Origin: Chlorobaculum limnaeum
GTDB taxonomy: Bacteria; Bacteroidota; Chlorobiia; Chlorobiales; Chlorobiaceae
NCBI RefSeq assembly: GCF_001747405.1
Contig: NZ_CP017305.1
Location: 452,001-516,000, forward strand
Length of the DNA: 64,000 nt
Direction: 5' to 3'
The notes beneath the pieces were generated by a model that was not told where the DNA came from, did no database searches, and saw only the letters and a list, made by a program, of their open reading frames with translations. The translations under genes were made by a program, and so were the position numbers. Below, piece after piece: positions 19,373-27,911 of this stretch; the stretch's first letter is position 1; every line of letters begins with the position of its first letter.

Positions 19373-20680
19373 ATGAATGCTGAAGGCGTCAAAGGTTTTT
19401 TTGCTTCCAGGGAATCGCTCGACATGGAGCAATACCTTGTGCTCGACTACTACCTCGAATGCGTGGGTGATATCGAGACGGCTCTCGCCCACTTTTGCAG
19501 TGAACAGTCAACCGCTCAGTGGAAGCGGGTCGGCGTCGATGAGGATTTCCGCCCGGTGCATGCCGCCAAGGTGATCGATTACGAAGTGACCGAGGAGCTG
19601 GAGCAGCTCAGCTATCCGGTCAAGCACTCCGAGACCGGCAAGATTCATGCGTGCCGCGTCACCATCGCTCATCCGCACTGCAATTTCGGGCCGAAGATTC
19701 CCAATCTTCTCACCGCCGTCTGCGGCGAAGGCACCTACTTCACGCCGGGCGTGCCGGTGGTGAAGCTGATGGACATTCACTTTCCCGACACCTACCTCGC
19801 CGATTTCGAAGGGCCGAAGTTCGGCATCGATGGATTGCGCGACATTCTCAATGCCCACGGACGCCCGATTTTCTTCGGCGTCGTCAAGCCCAATATCGGC
19901 CTCAGTCCCGAAGAGTTTTCGGAGATCGCCTACCAGAGCTGGCTGGGTGGACTCGATATCGCCAAGGATGATGAGATGCTGGCCGACGTGACCTGGTCCT
20001 CCATCGAAGAGCGCGCGGGTTACCTCGGCAAGGCGCGGCGCAAGGCGGAGGCCGAGACCGGCGAACCCAAGATTTACCTGGCCAACATCACCGACGAGGT
20101 GGACAGCCTGATTGAGAAGCACGACGTCGCCGTGCGCAACGGCGCGAACGCGCTGCTCATCAACGCGCTGCCGGTCGGTTTGAGCGCCGTGCGGATGCTC
20201 AGCAACTACACGCAGGTGCCGCTGATTGGCCACTTCCCGTTCATCGCCTCGTTCAGCCGCATGGAAAAATACGGCATCCACTCCAAAGTGATGACGAAAT
20301 TGCAGCGCCTCGCTGGACTCGACGTGGTGATCATGCCCGGTTTCGGTGATCGCATGATGACTCCCGAAGAGGAGGTGATCGAAAACGTGCTCGAATGCAC
20401 CAAACCGATGGGGCGCATCAAGCCGTGCCTTCCGGTGCCGGGAGGCAGCGATTCGGCGCTGACGCTCGAAACGGTCTACAACAAGGTCGGCAATGTCGAT
20501 TTCGGCTTCGTGCCGGGGCGAGGCGTCTTCGGCCATCCGATGGGGCCGAAGGCTGGCGCGAAAAGCATCCGGCAGGCGTGGGAGGCGATCGAGCAGGGTA
20601 TTTCAATCGAAACTTACGCCGAGACCCATCCCGAACTTCAGGCGATGGTCGATCAGAGCGCGCTGAAAAAGCAGGACTGA
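19373..20680 (+). CDS. rlp: RuBisCO-like protein, form IV (photosynthetic type)
   Basis: The protein has 435 residues, the length of the green sulfur bacterial RuBisCO-like proteins. The RuBisCO fold signature is clear: [35 protein letters not shown] near 169-184, [10 protein letters not shown] near 192-201 keeping the Lys that is carbamylated in true RuBisCO, and [17 protein letters not shown] near the end. The second Lys of the KPKxG motif is Asn, and loop 6 has no KxEG-like Lys, so carboxylation is not expected. In C. tepidum, loss of this protein disturbs sulfur metabolism and causes oxidative stress. The true reaction is unknown. An SDR gene follows after 33 bp. Confidence 0.95.
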   Translation: MNAEGVKGFFASRESLDMEQYLVLDYYLECVGDIETALAHFCSEQSTAQWKRVGVDEDFRPVHAAKVIDYEVTEELEQLSYPVKHSETGKIHACRVTIAHPHCNFGPKIPNLLTAVCGEGTYFTPGVPVVKLMDIHFPDTYLADFEGPKFGIDGLRDILNAHGRPIFFGVVKPNIGLSPEEFSEIAYQSWLGGLDIAKDDEMLADVTWSSIEERAGYLGKARRKAEAETGEPKIYLANITDEVDSLIEKHDVAVRNGANALLINALPVGLSAVRMLSNYTQVPLIGHFPFIASFSRMEKYGIHSKVMTKLQRLAGLDVVIMPGFGDRMMTPEEEVIENVLECTKPMGRIKPCLPVPGGSDSALTLETVYNKVGNVDFGFVPGRGVFGHPMGPKAGAKSIRQAWEAIEQGISIETYAETHPELQAMVDQSALKKQD

Positions 20681-20713
20681 GAGGCGGCGTGCCGGGGGCT
20701 GAAACGTGTTGTC

Positions 20714-21538
20714 ATGAAACAGCTTGAGAACAGGGTCGCCATCATCACCGGCTCGACCAAAGGCATCGGCAGGGCCATCGCCCGCGAGTTCGTCCGGGAG
20801 GGCGCGAAGGTGGTTATCACCTCCAGCCGCCGGGAGAATGTCGAGGCCGCCGTTCGCGAGTTTCCCGACGGCTCGGCGTTTGGCCACGTCTGTGATGTCT
20901 CCTCGTACGCCAGCGTCGAGGAGCTCGTCGAAGCTGCCGTCCGGCGGTTCGGTGCCATCGACTGCTTCATCAACAACGCCGGAATCTCCGATCCCTTCAC
21001 GAGCGTTTGCGACAGCGACCCGGAAGTCTGGGCGCGGGTGATCGACACCAACCTCAAGGGAACCTACAACGGCAGCCGGGCCGCCGCCCGCTACTTCCTG
21101 TCATCCGGCAGGCGCGGCAAAATCATCAACATGGCCGGATCGGGCACCGACAAGGGCTCGAATACCCCCTTCATTTCGGCCTACGGCTCGACCAAGGCGG
21201 CCATCGCGCGATTCACTTTTGCCATGGCCGAGGAGTATCGCAAAACCAATCTTTCGGTCATGCTGCTTCATCCCGGCCTCGTCAGGACGGAGATCAACAG
21301 CCCGGAGCACCCGACGCCGGAACTGCAAAAGCAGCTCGGTACCTTCAACGTCATCCTCGATATCTTCGCCCAAAGCCCCGAGCGTGCGGCGAGCTACGCG
21401 GTCAAGATGGCCTCGCCGTGGAGCGACGGAAAGACTGGCCTCTACCTGTCGGCGCTCGACGGAAAACGCAAGAAGATGATGCTCTTGAGTTATCCGTTTC
21501 GTAAACTGCTGAATAGAATCGATCGACAAACCTATTAA
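20714..21538 (+). CDS. Short-chain dehydrogenase/reductase downstream of rlp
   Basis: The protein has 274 residues. It has the NAD(P)-binding VAIITGSTKGIGRAIAREF near 8-26, the NNAG motif (CFINNAGISDP), a Ser in NMAGSGTDKG and the catalytic YGSTK. The family uses NAD(P)H for alcohol/ketone chemistry; the basic residues after the first strand (SSRRENV) suggest NADP. It lies 33 bp after the RuBisCO-like gene and 2 bp before the LptE gene, so it is part of the same operon. The substrate is unknown but is likely related to the aldolase products encoded upstream. Confidence 0.88.
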   Translation: MKQLENRVAIITGSTKGIGRAIAREFVREGAKVVITSSRRENVEAAVREFPDGSAFGHVCDVSSYASVEELVEAAVRRFGAIDCFINNAGISDPFTSVCDSDPEVWARVIDTNLKGTYNGSRAAARYFLSSGRRGKIINMAGSGTDKGSNTPFISAYGSTKAAIARFTFAMAEEYRKTNLSVMLLHPGLVRTEINSPEHPTPELQKQLGTFNVILDIFAQSPERAASYAVKMASPWSDGKTGLYLSALDGKRKKMMLLSYPFRKLLNRIDRQTY

Positions 21539-21540
21539 CC

Positions 21541-22059
21541 ATGAAAGCCATGCGGAAGACGACCGGAACCCTTTTCGCGCTGCTCACGCTCGTGACGCTT
21601 CTTTTACAGGGATGCTACAGCTTTTCGGGCGCATCGATTCCGCCGCATCTGAACACGGTCGCGGTGCCTTTGTTCGATGATACCTCACAGGCTGGTATCG
21701 CGGAGTACAGGGAATATATTACCCGCAGCCTTGTCAACAAGATCGAATCGCAGAGCACGCTTTCGATCGAAGCCGATCCCACCCGGGCCGATTCGGTGCT
21801 CAAGGGCGCAATCGTCGCCTACAGCGACGAGCCGAGCCAGCTCGGAAGCGTGACCGAACGGGCAGTGACCAACCGGATCACGATTGTCCTGCAAGCCGAG
21901 TTCAACGACCAGGTCAAAAACACGACCCTCTTCTCGCAGACCTTCGTCGGGTTTGCCGACTATCAGGTCGGCAGTTACACCAAACAGCAAGAAGCTATCA
22001 GGAACGCCTACAACATGGCCCTTGATGACCTCTTTAACCGGATGATTTCGAACTGGTAG
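21541..22059 (+). CDS. lptE: LptE-type outer-membrane lipoprotein
   Basis: The protein has 172 residues. The signal sequence ends with lipobox LLLQGC, followed by YSFSGASIPPHLNTVAVPLFDD, a segment typical of the LptE family in Bacteroidetes and Chlorobi ('LPS assembly lipoprotein LptE'). The TRADSVLKGAIVAYSDEP and ITIVLQAEFNDQVKN parts form the rest of the fold. LptE plugs the LptD barrel that inserts lipopolysaccharide. It follows the SDR gene by 2 bp, an operon link that probably reflects position rather than shared function. Confidence 0.82.
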   Translation: MKAMRKTTGTLFALLTLVTLLLQGCYSFSGASIPPHLNTVAVPLFDDTSQAGIAEYREYITRSLVNKIESQSTLSIEADPTRADSVLKGAIVAYSDEPSQLGSVTERAVTNRITIVLQAEFNDQVKNTTLFSQTFVGFADYQVGSYTKQQEAIRNAYNMALDDLFNRMISNW

Positions 22060-22174
22060 GGAAGAAGAGAATGATGAATTATGAGTGATGAATTATGAAT
22101 TGAAGAGGGGAGAAGGTTTTTCAGCTCTTCGTCCTATAAGACCTATTTCCACCATAACCCCGCAAAGCCTCGCC

Positions 22175-22591
22175 TCACGAGGCTTTGCGCTTTTTGCTCT
22201 CGACCTGACTTTTGAGCCAGGTGACTGCGAGGTCTTTGGTGGCGTGCAGCAGTTCCGCGCCGATGGCGCCCGCCGCTACGGCTATCGGGGAAGGTTGACT
22301 GGCCTGATATGTCTCCGGTCTCGTCTGGGTGGTTTCAACGGCGGAGGGATGGCGTTTCGGGCTGAAGAGCGAGCGGATGACCCGGCCCGCGACGATGCCG
22401 GTGACGAAGGAGACTCCGGTTGCCTCCAGCGGGTGTCTCCTGAGCATCTCTACCGGCGACAGCTCCTCCTGCAAATCCTCTTTCAACTGCCGGGTTCTGG
22501 CTTTGATCTGCTCGCCGCGGTCGCTGATGGTCTGCTCCAGCTCGTCGATTCTCGACTGGATGTTCCTGATCGGATCGTTTGCGTTAGTCAT
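22175..22591 (-). CDS. Small coiled-coil membrane-associated protein (YqjD/ElaB-like)
   Basis: The protein has 138 residues. The N-terminal half is helical and charged (IQSRIDELEQTISDRGEQIKA, TRQLKEDLQEELS). A HPLEATGVSFVTGIVAGRVI segment, probably a short membrane anchor, resembles the tail of YqjD/DUF883-type proteins, and a second weakly hydrophobic part follows. Its start overlaps the end of the upstream gene by 8 bp, so the two are translationally coupled. The family is linked to stress and ribosome or membrane association; the role here is unknown. Confidence 0.68.
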   Translation of the reverse strand: MTNANDPIRNIQSRIDELEQTISDRGEQIKARTRQLKEDLQEELSPVEMLRRHPLEATGVSFVTGIVAGRVIRSLFSPKRHPSAVETTQTRPETYQASQPSPIAVAAGAIGAELLHATKDLAVTWLKSQVESKKRKAS

Positions 22592-22982
22592 TTGCGGAGA
22601 GAAGGATTTTATGGATGAAGTTCTTCAGCGCATTTGGCTTGATTTTGGTGAAGAACGCAAAAGTCAGGATAAACACCATGCTTACAAGGAGATAACCGAG
22701 CCAGACGTGGCCGAAGAGTTCGCCAAAAAGCAGGGCGATGGTGGTGATCAGGTAGGCCACGCCAATCATGAGCACGACGAGCAGCAGCACGAGCGCGCTG
22801 ACCAGCGCCACCTTTTCGGTCATCTCTATCCTGAACAGTTCGAGCTTGGCGTCGATGATCGCCTTGAAGTCTTCGATGGTCGAAGTGACCGTACTGTCGA
22901 TCAGCCCCGGAATGCCTTTTCTCGGGCGATCCCGCTCCTCTTTACGGCTGGCTTTGGCTGGCTCTTGTTTCATCCGGCTCAT
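22584..22982 (-). CDS. Phage-holin-like membrane protein (YqjE/DUF1469 family)
   Basis: The protein has 132 residues. A basic start (MSRMKQEPAKASRKEERDRP) is followed by STVTSTIEDFKAIIDAKLELFRIEMTEK, typical of the DUF1469/YqjE 'putative actinobacterial holin-X / phage holin' family, and by two strongly hydrophobic helices (about 60-82 and 90-113). In enterobacteria yqjD, yqjE and yqjK form an operon; here three similar small genes are arranged together on the minus strand. The function is unknown, and envelope stress is a guess from the family. Confidence 0.72.
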   Translation of the reverse strand: MSRMKQEPAKASRKEERDRPRKGIPGLIDSTVTSTIEDFKAIIDAKLELFRIEMTEKVALVSALVLLLVVLMIGVAYLITTIALLFGELFGHVWLGYLLVSMVFILTFAFFTKIKPNALKNFIHKILLSAND

Positions 22983-23000
22983 GCGATAATGGGTTTCCTG

Positions 23001-23267
23001 TTATTTCCTTTTCAGCAGAAAGCCAAGAAACACGCCAGCGCCGAGGGCGTAGAAGAACGAGTTCACCGGATTTTCCGTGATGTAATCGCGAGCCTTGTCG
23101 CGAGCGTCGAGCATTTTTTCCCAGGTTTCGCTCTCCTTGAACTCGTTGAAGGCATCCGAAACTTTCTGGCCGACCTCCCTGAGCGGTTCAGGAATTTCGT
23201 CGTGAACAGCCTGGCCGGATTTGGGCTGTTCCTGAGGCATATCATTGACCGGTATCTGGTGTTCCAT
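23001..23267 (-). CDS. Small C-terminally anchored protein (YqjD/DUF883-like)
   Basis: The protein has 88 residues. It is polar and helical up to about residue 65 (EPLREVGQKVSDAFNEFKESE, KMLDARDKARDYITENP) and ends in a hydrophobic anchor, FFYALGAGVFLGFLLKRK. This matches the plan of ElaB/YqjD proteins, which have a C-terminal transmembrane tail. It is the first gene of a three-gene minus-strand group; the next gene starts 18 bp after it. Confidence 0.7.
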   Translation of the reverse strand: MEHQIPVNDMPQEQPKSGQAVHDEIPEPLREVGQKVSDAFNEFKESETWEKMLDARDKARDYITENPVNSFFYALGAGVFLGFLLKRK

Positions 23268-23440
23268 GGTAGTCGATGGAATAATGAACGAGTCGATTAC
23301 TGAGTAAATATAGAAAAAATAACGGAGGCAACGGCTCGCTTGTTCCCGGTTGGCGTGTTAATCGTTTTGAGCAACGGGAAGCATGGGTCAAACGGGAGGA
23401 ACAGGAAACGGCGATTGAAATTCCGTTTTCAATGCATCTT

Positions 23441-24178
23441 TCAGAACAGCAGCCTGCCGCCGTCCACGTTGATGACCTGGCCGGTGATGTATTCGGTCTC
23501 CATGAGAAAGCGGATCGTCGTGACGATGTCCATCGGGTCGCCGAGCCGCTCCAGCGGGATTTTGCCGACGAGGTCGGCCTCCGGCTCGTCGTCGCGGCCC
23601 GAGTAGGCCGAGATGGTGCCCGGCGCGATGGAGTTGACGAGAATTTTCGGCGCCATTTCCCTGGCGAATATCCGCGTAAGGTGCTGGATGCCTGATTTGG
23701 AGACCGTGTACGGCGCGTAGTTGCGCCACACGAGATTCGCCGAAATGTCAGTCATGGTGATCATGCGCGAAACGAACGGCTGCTTCGTCATGATCCGCGC
23801 GGCGAGCTGCATCGTGAAGAACGCGCCCTTGAGGTTGGTATCGACCAGGCTGTCCCAATCCGCTTCGGTCACTTCGAGCAGCGGCGCGCGGAAAAAGTTC
23901 GAGGCGCTCGTGATGACGAGGTCGAGCCGGTCGAAGTGTTCGCTGAAGGAGGCGAAGGCCCGTTCGATTTCGGTAACGCTCGACACGTCGCACTGCGCCA
24001 TCTGTGATTCGGGACTGACCCAGCGGATTTTTTCGAGCGTCTCTTTCGCTTTTTCCTCCGAGTGCTGCCAGGTGAAAAAAATCGAATAACCCTGCCCGGC
24101 GACCGCCAGCGCGATTTCGCTGCCGAGTTTGCCCGAAGCGCCGGTCATGAAGCACACTTTTTTCCCTGAATTTGGCAT
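23441..24178 (-). CDS. Short-chain dehydrogenase/reductase (pteridine-reductase-like)
   Basis: The protein has 245 residues. It has a VCFMTGASGKLGSEIALAV nucleotide site, an SASNFFRAPL segment instead of the usual NNAG, TDISANLVW with the upstream Ser, a catalytic YTVSKSG, and the closing GQVINVDGGRLLF. The SASxF replacement and WQHSEEKA after strand 2 resemble pteridine reductases (FolM/PTR1), so reduction of a pterin is possible. Green sulfur bacteria make unusual pterin glycosides, but that link is only a suggestion. It stands alone between the YqjD-like group and a response regulator, with a repeat tract upstream. Confidence 0.82.
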   Translation of the reverse strand: MPNSGKKVCFMTGASGKLGSEIALAVAGQGYSIFFTWQHSEEKAKETLEKIRWVSPESQMAQCDVSSVTEIERAFASFSEHFDRLDLVITSASNFFRAPLLEVTEADWDSLVDTNLKGAFFTMQLAARIMTKQPFVSRMITMTDISANLVWRNYAPYTVSKSGIQHLTRIFAREMAPKILVNSIAPGTISAYSGRDDEPEADLVGKIPLERLGDPMDIVTTIRFLMETEYITGQVINVDGGRLLF

Positions 24179-24225
24179 GGCGGCAATAGCTGGTTGAAAT
24201 GTCGCTTATGTCAAGGTAACAAAAA

Positions 24226-24290
24226 ATAGGGCCTGTAGGACTTTTAGGTCGTACAAGTCTTATTGGCCCTATAGTCTTAACAGGATACGC
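24226..24290. repeat. Degenerate GTCCTATAG-type short repeat
   Basis: The words GGGCCTGTAGGACTTTTAGG, TCGTACAAGTCTTATTGG and CCCTATAGTC follow each other with about 10-bp periodicity. A close relative lies at 33350-33386, and a diverged one at 42855-42960. It occurs between the response regulator and SDR genes. Confidence 0.55.
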
Positions 24291-24327
24291 GTTTGGGGGA
24301 ACGCTGCCTGATTGGTTTACCGGTGGC

Positions 24328-25056
24328 TCACTTGATGGTCAATGGCTCCGACAGGCGAAAACCTTTGCCGCGTACCGTTCTGACCGGCAGTTTTATGCCG
24401 TGCTCCGCGCCTTTCTGGCGAAGCCTGTGAACCACGACGTCCAGCGCCTTGCTTCCTGATGTGACGTCATCGTAGCCGAGCGCCTCTGTAAGCTCCAGGC
24501 GTGAAACGAAGTTTGGATTCGAGGCGAGATGCGCCAGAAAGTCCACCTCTTTCGACGACAGGCCGAGCTTGTCGCCTGTGGGCGTGATGATGGTCGCCGT
24601 GGCTCTCAACAGTTGCCAGCTCGAGGATAACGGTTCGAGAGGATTGAGCGCGCGAGCCGCGTCATCCTCTCCCGTCGGGGAGAACCGGCCAAGGTTGCTC
24701 TCGACCGACGCGATCAGCTCGTCGGTATTGACCGGCTTGAGCAGATAGGTGTCCGCCCCGGCCTTGTAGGCGGACACTCGGCTTTCGAGCGAAGAGCGGG
24801 CGGTGAGAATGATGATCCGCATGTTGGTGTTCTGGCGGATAAATTCGGCCAGCACCACGCCGTTCTGGTCGGGAAGTCCGAGGTCGAGGATCACCAGCGC
24901 GTAAGGTTTCTGGGCGACCTTGTGGTAGAAATCCAGAGCGCTTTTCGCTCCGGTCGCTTCGTAACCATACAGCGAGAGGGTTTCGACAATGCTGTCGCGG
25001 AAATCGCTGTCATCTTCCACGACGATAATCCTGCCCTTTTCAGCGTCATTGTTCAC
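24328..25056 (-). CDS. OmpR/PhoB-type response regulator
   Basis: The protein has 242 residues. The receiver domain (about 1-125) has acidic residues VVEDDSDF, phospho-acceptor Asp in LVILDLGLPDQNG near 57, Thr in IIILTARSS and the conserved Lys in YLLKPVN. The C-terminal winged helix (about 145-240) shows LSSKEVDFLAHLASNPNFVS, ALDVVVHRLRQK and VRTVRGKGFRL. It lies 50 bp downstream of a multi-PAS histidine kinase on the same strand, its probable partner. Its targets are unknown; the upstream pigment genes are candidates. Confidence 0.9.
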   Translation of the reverse strand: MNNDAEKGRIIVVEDDSDFRDSIVETLSLYGYEATGAKSALDFYHKVAQKPYALVILDLGLPDQNGVVLAEFIRQNTNMRIIILTARSSLESRVSAYKAGADTYLLKPVNTDELIASVESNLGRFSPTGEDDAARALNPLEPLSSSWQLLRATATIITPTGDKLGLSSKEVDFLAHLASNPNFVSRLELTEALGYDDVTSGSKALDVVVHRLRQKGAEHGIKLPVRTVRGKGFRLSEPLTIK

Positions 25057-25106
25057 TTGCGTTGCCTGTTCGACGGTTACCGAATCTGTTCATGGAGAAA
25101 TCCTGA

Positions 25107-27800
25107 TTAATCTGGCTGGTTATCGATGATGACCGGCAGGGTGATGGTGGCCTCGATGCGCTTTCCGGTTTTGGCGAGCGTGATGGAGCCGTCGTGCTGC
25201 GTGACGATATTCTTCACCAGCCAGAGCCCTAGGCCCGCGCCGACAGTGTTGCTCGTGTTGGCGCCACGGTGATATTTTTCGAAAAACATCTCGAGTTCCA
25301 TTTCGCTGAGGTCGGATAGAAGCTTGTTTCCGACCACGATTTTAACACTGTTGTCATCTTTGCTCAAGCACTTGATCGTGATGGTGGACTCTTCGGGCGA
25401 GTACTTGCGGGCGTTGTCGAGGAGGTTGAAGATCGCAAATTTAATGCCTGACTCCTCGCCGTAAATGCTGACGTTTTCCGGGCAGTTTTCAAACACCACC
25501 TTTCGCTCTTTCCAGATTCCCGAAAAGGTATCCACCTGCGATTTGATGATTTTCGCCAAAGGCAACTGGTGGCGGTTGACCAGCGACTTGTGGCGATCGG
25601 CCATTTTGCTCTCCTGAATGGAGACTTCGAGAACCTCCACCAGGCGGGCGATGCTCCGCTCGATTTTCGAGAACTCCTGCTTGTTGGTGTAGTTCCCCAT
25701 CTTGTGCTTGATCTTGATGAGGTCGAGATTGGTTCTCATGATGGCAAGCGGGGTGCGGTAGTCGTGGGAAATCATGCTCAGGAAGCGGTGCAAACGCTCC
25801 ACCTCCTTCTGCAACTGGATGTTCCGGTCGGCGATGGACTGTTCGAGGCGGCTGATATTCTGCTGCTGCATTTTCTCCAGCGTGATGTCCACCATCATGA
25901 CGAGCAGCACCGCCGCGCCTTCGATTTCGATGAACTCCGTCGAGTAGAGCACATCGACGATGTCGCCGCTTTTGTCGTTCAGCAGAAACGCCTTGTTGCA
26001 GATTCTTTCGCGTCTGGCGACGGTCGAGAGAATCGCTTCGTAATCCGATTCATGGTAATGCATGCCGATTTCCAGCCCGGTCTTGCCGGTCACCTCTTCG
26101 GGAGCGTAGCCGAGCAGTTCGAGCCATGAGTCGTTGACATCGATGATCCTGCCGGTTTCGATCTCCTTGATGGCGATGGCTATCGGGGCGTTATCGAAGA
26201 TGCTCCTGAATTTCCGCTCGTTTTCGCGCAGCTCGTCGTCGAGCCGCTTCCTTTCGGTAATGTCCATCACCGTGCCGACGTAACGGTCAAGCTCGCCCGC
26301 CTCGTTCCGTTGCGGCTTGCCGCGGCAGGCCAGCCAGTGCAGCGAGCCGTCCTCGGGGTGGCAGACACGGAACTCGATATCGATGTTGATCTCCCTCGTC
26401 GCGGCCTCCATGACGATGCCGAAGGTCTGTTCCCGGTCGTCGGGGTGGACGGTGCTTTCGCACAGTTTGTGGTTGTGAGGCTTGCTGTCGGGGGTGAGGC
26501 CGTAGAGGCGCCAGATGCGGTCAGACCAGTAAACCTCGTCATTTTTGAGGTGCCACTCCCACACACCCGCTTTGGTGGCTTCGAGGGCGAAGGCCATTCG
26601 GGTCTGGCTTTTGAGGAGCTGCTCTTCGAGTGACTTCTGCCGGGTGATGTCGATGATCGTGCCGAGGTATCTGACAATCGCTCCCCGGTTGTCCCTCACG
26701 GGTTTTCCTCTCGAAAGCAGCCAGTGAACCGATCCATCCGGGTAAAGGACGCGATACTCGATGGAGATATCGCTGCCTTCCGTCGAGGCCTTGCGAACCG
26801 TCTGGCAGGTCGCCTCCCGGTCTTCGGGAAGAATGGTCTCCGCCCAGAGCGCGAACGAGGGGGAGTTATCATGCGGTTCGAGACCGTACAGTCTCCAGAC
26901 TTCGTCTGACCAGATATTGACGCCGCTTTTCAGATTCCATTCCCAGATCCCCGCATTGGCCGCTTCGAGCGCCTGATCGAGCCGGGCCTTGTTTTCGAGC
27001 AGCGTGTTTTCGACCAGCTTCCGCTCGGTGATGTCGGTAATGAGGCCGATGTATCTGACGAGCTTTCCATCGGCGTCATACTTCGGCGATCCCTGGGAGA
27101 GCAGCCAGTGCACGGAGCCGTCCGCCGGATGAATCACCCGGTACTCCACCGAAGCGGCCCGCCCCTCGCGAACGGCATCCCTGATCACCGTACGCACGAA
27201 GGCGCGATCCTCCTCGTGAACCGTGATGACGCAAAGTTCATTGCTGAGCTCCCGGCTGTCGGGTTCAAGTCCGTAGAGCGCCCACACCTCCATCGACCAC
27301 ATCAGCCGGTCGGTGTCGGCCTCCCACTCCCAGATGCCGGAGCGAGCCGCTTCGAGAGCGAAGGAGATGCGCTCCTTGTGTTCGAGCAGCTCCTGCCGAA
27401 TCGCGGCGCTGTCGCTGCCGGCATCGGCCTCTGCAAGTTTGGTAAGGTTGCCATCGGGCGAGGATTCCGTTGCCCGGTTCAGAGGCAGGGTGACGATCAG
27501 CATCGTTTCGCCCTCCCGGGTTTGCGGCAGCACGCTGACCATGCCGGAGGAGTGGCCGGTCGCGAAGGCCTCGTTCACCATGCCGGAGATGGCCTCTGCC
27601 TGCAATGACCAAAGGGGAGAGGCGGAGAGGAGAGTGGCAAGAGGTTTCCCGAAACAGAGATCGGCGTTTGCGCCAACCTCGGCAAAAAACGGTTTGTTCG
27701 CGTGAAGGAGCGTGCCTGCGCGATTGACGATGGCTGCCGCATCCTGTATCAGTTCGATCAGGAGGTTGATGGTTTTGTCATCACAAACGGATACAGGCAT
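25107..27800 (-). CDS. Soluble multi-PAS sensor histidine kinase
   Basis: The protein has 897 residues and no membrane segments. Five PAS domains are visible: a divergent one at about 10-110, three similar ones each carrying a GIWEWE/GIWEWN/GVWEWH and LYGLxPDS pattern (starting near 147, 276 and 403), and a fifth with FRSIFDNAPIAIAIKEIETG near 535. A short coiled coil then leads to the His box FLSMISHDYRTPLA near 673-686 and a HATPase domain with NLLDNARKYSPEE and GAGLGLWLVKNIV. It should sense a cytoplasmic signal such as redox, light or oxygen. It is followed by a response regulator and preceded by the chlorophyll synthase gene. Confidence 0.9.
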   Translation of the reverse strand: MPVSVCDDKTINLLIELIQDAAAIVNRAGTLLHANKPFFAEVGANADLCFGKPLATLLSASPLWSLQAEAISGMVNEAFATGHSSGMVSVLPQTREGETMLIVTLPLNRATESSPDGNLTKLAEADAGSDSAAIRQELLEHKERISFALEAARSGIWEWEADTDRLMWSMEVWALYGLEPDSRELSNELCVITVHEEDRAFVRTVIRDAVREGRAASVEYRVIHPADGSVHWLLSQGSPKYDADGKLVRYIGLITDITERKLVENTLLENKARLDQALEAANAGIWEWNLKSGVNIWSDEVWRLYGLEPHDNSPSFALWAETILPEDREATCQTVRKASTEGSDISIEYRVLYPDGSVHWLLSRGKPVRDNRGAIVRYLGTIIDITRQKSLEEQLLKSQTRMAFALEATKAGVWEWHLKNDEVYWSDRIWRLYGLTPDSKPHNHKLCESTVHPDDREQTFGIVMEAATREINIDIEFRVCHPEDGSLHWLACRGKPQRNEAGELDRYVGTVMDITERKRLDDELRENERKFRSIFDNAPIAIAIKEIETGRIIDVNDSWLELLGYAPEEVTGKTGLEIGMHYHESDYEAILSTVARRERICNKAFLLNDKSGDIVDVLYSTEFIEIEGAAVLLVMMVDITLEKMQQQNISRLEQSIADRNIQLQKEVERLHRFLSMISHDYRTPLAIMRTNLDLIKIKHKMGNYTNKQEFSKIERSIARLVEVLEVSIQESKMADRHKSLVNRHQLPLAKIIKSQVDTFSGIWKERKVVFENCPENVSIYGEESGIKFAIFNLLDNARKYSPEESTITIKCLSKDDNSVKIVVGNKLLSDLSEMELEMFFEKYHRGANTSNTVGAGLGLWLVKNIVTQHDGSITLAKTGKRIEATITLPVIIDNQPD

Positions 27801-27911
27801 ATGTGCCGCAGCTTGCTATTGGAATATGAATCGAAACTTCATGGTAATAAATGAAAGATTTTCAACAAACCAAAAAGCTGAAGCGCTCCATGCAGCGGGA
27901 GCCGATCACGC

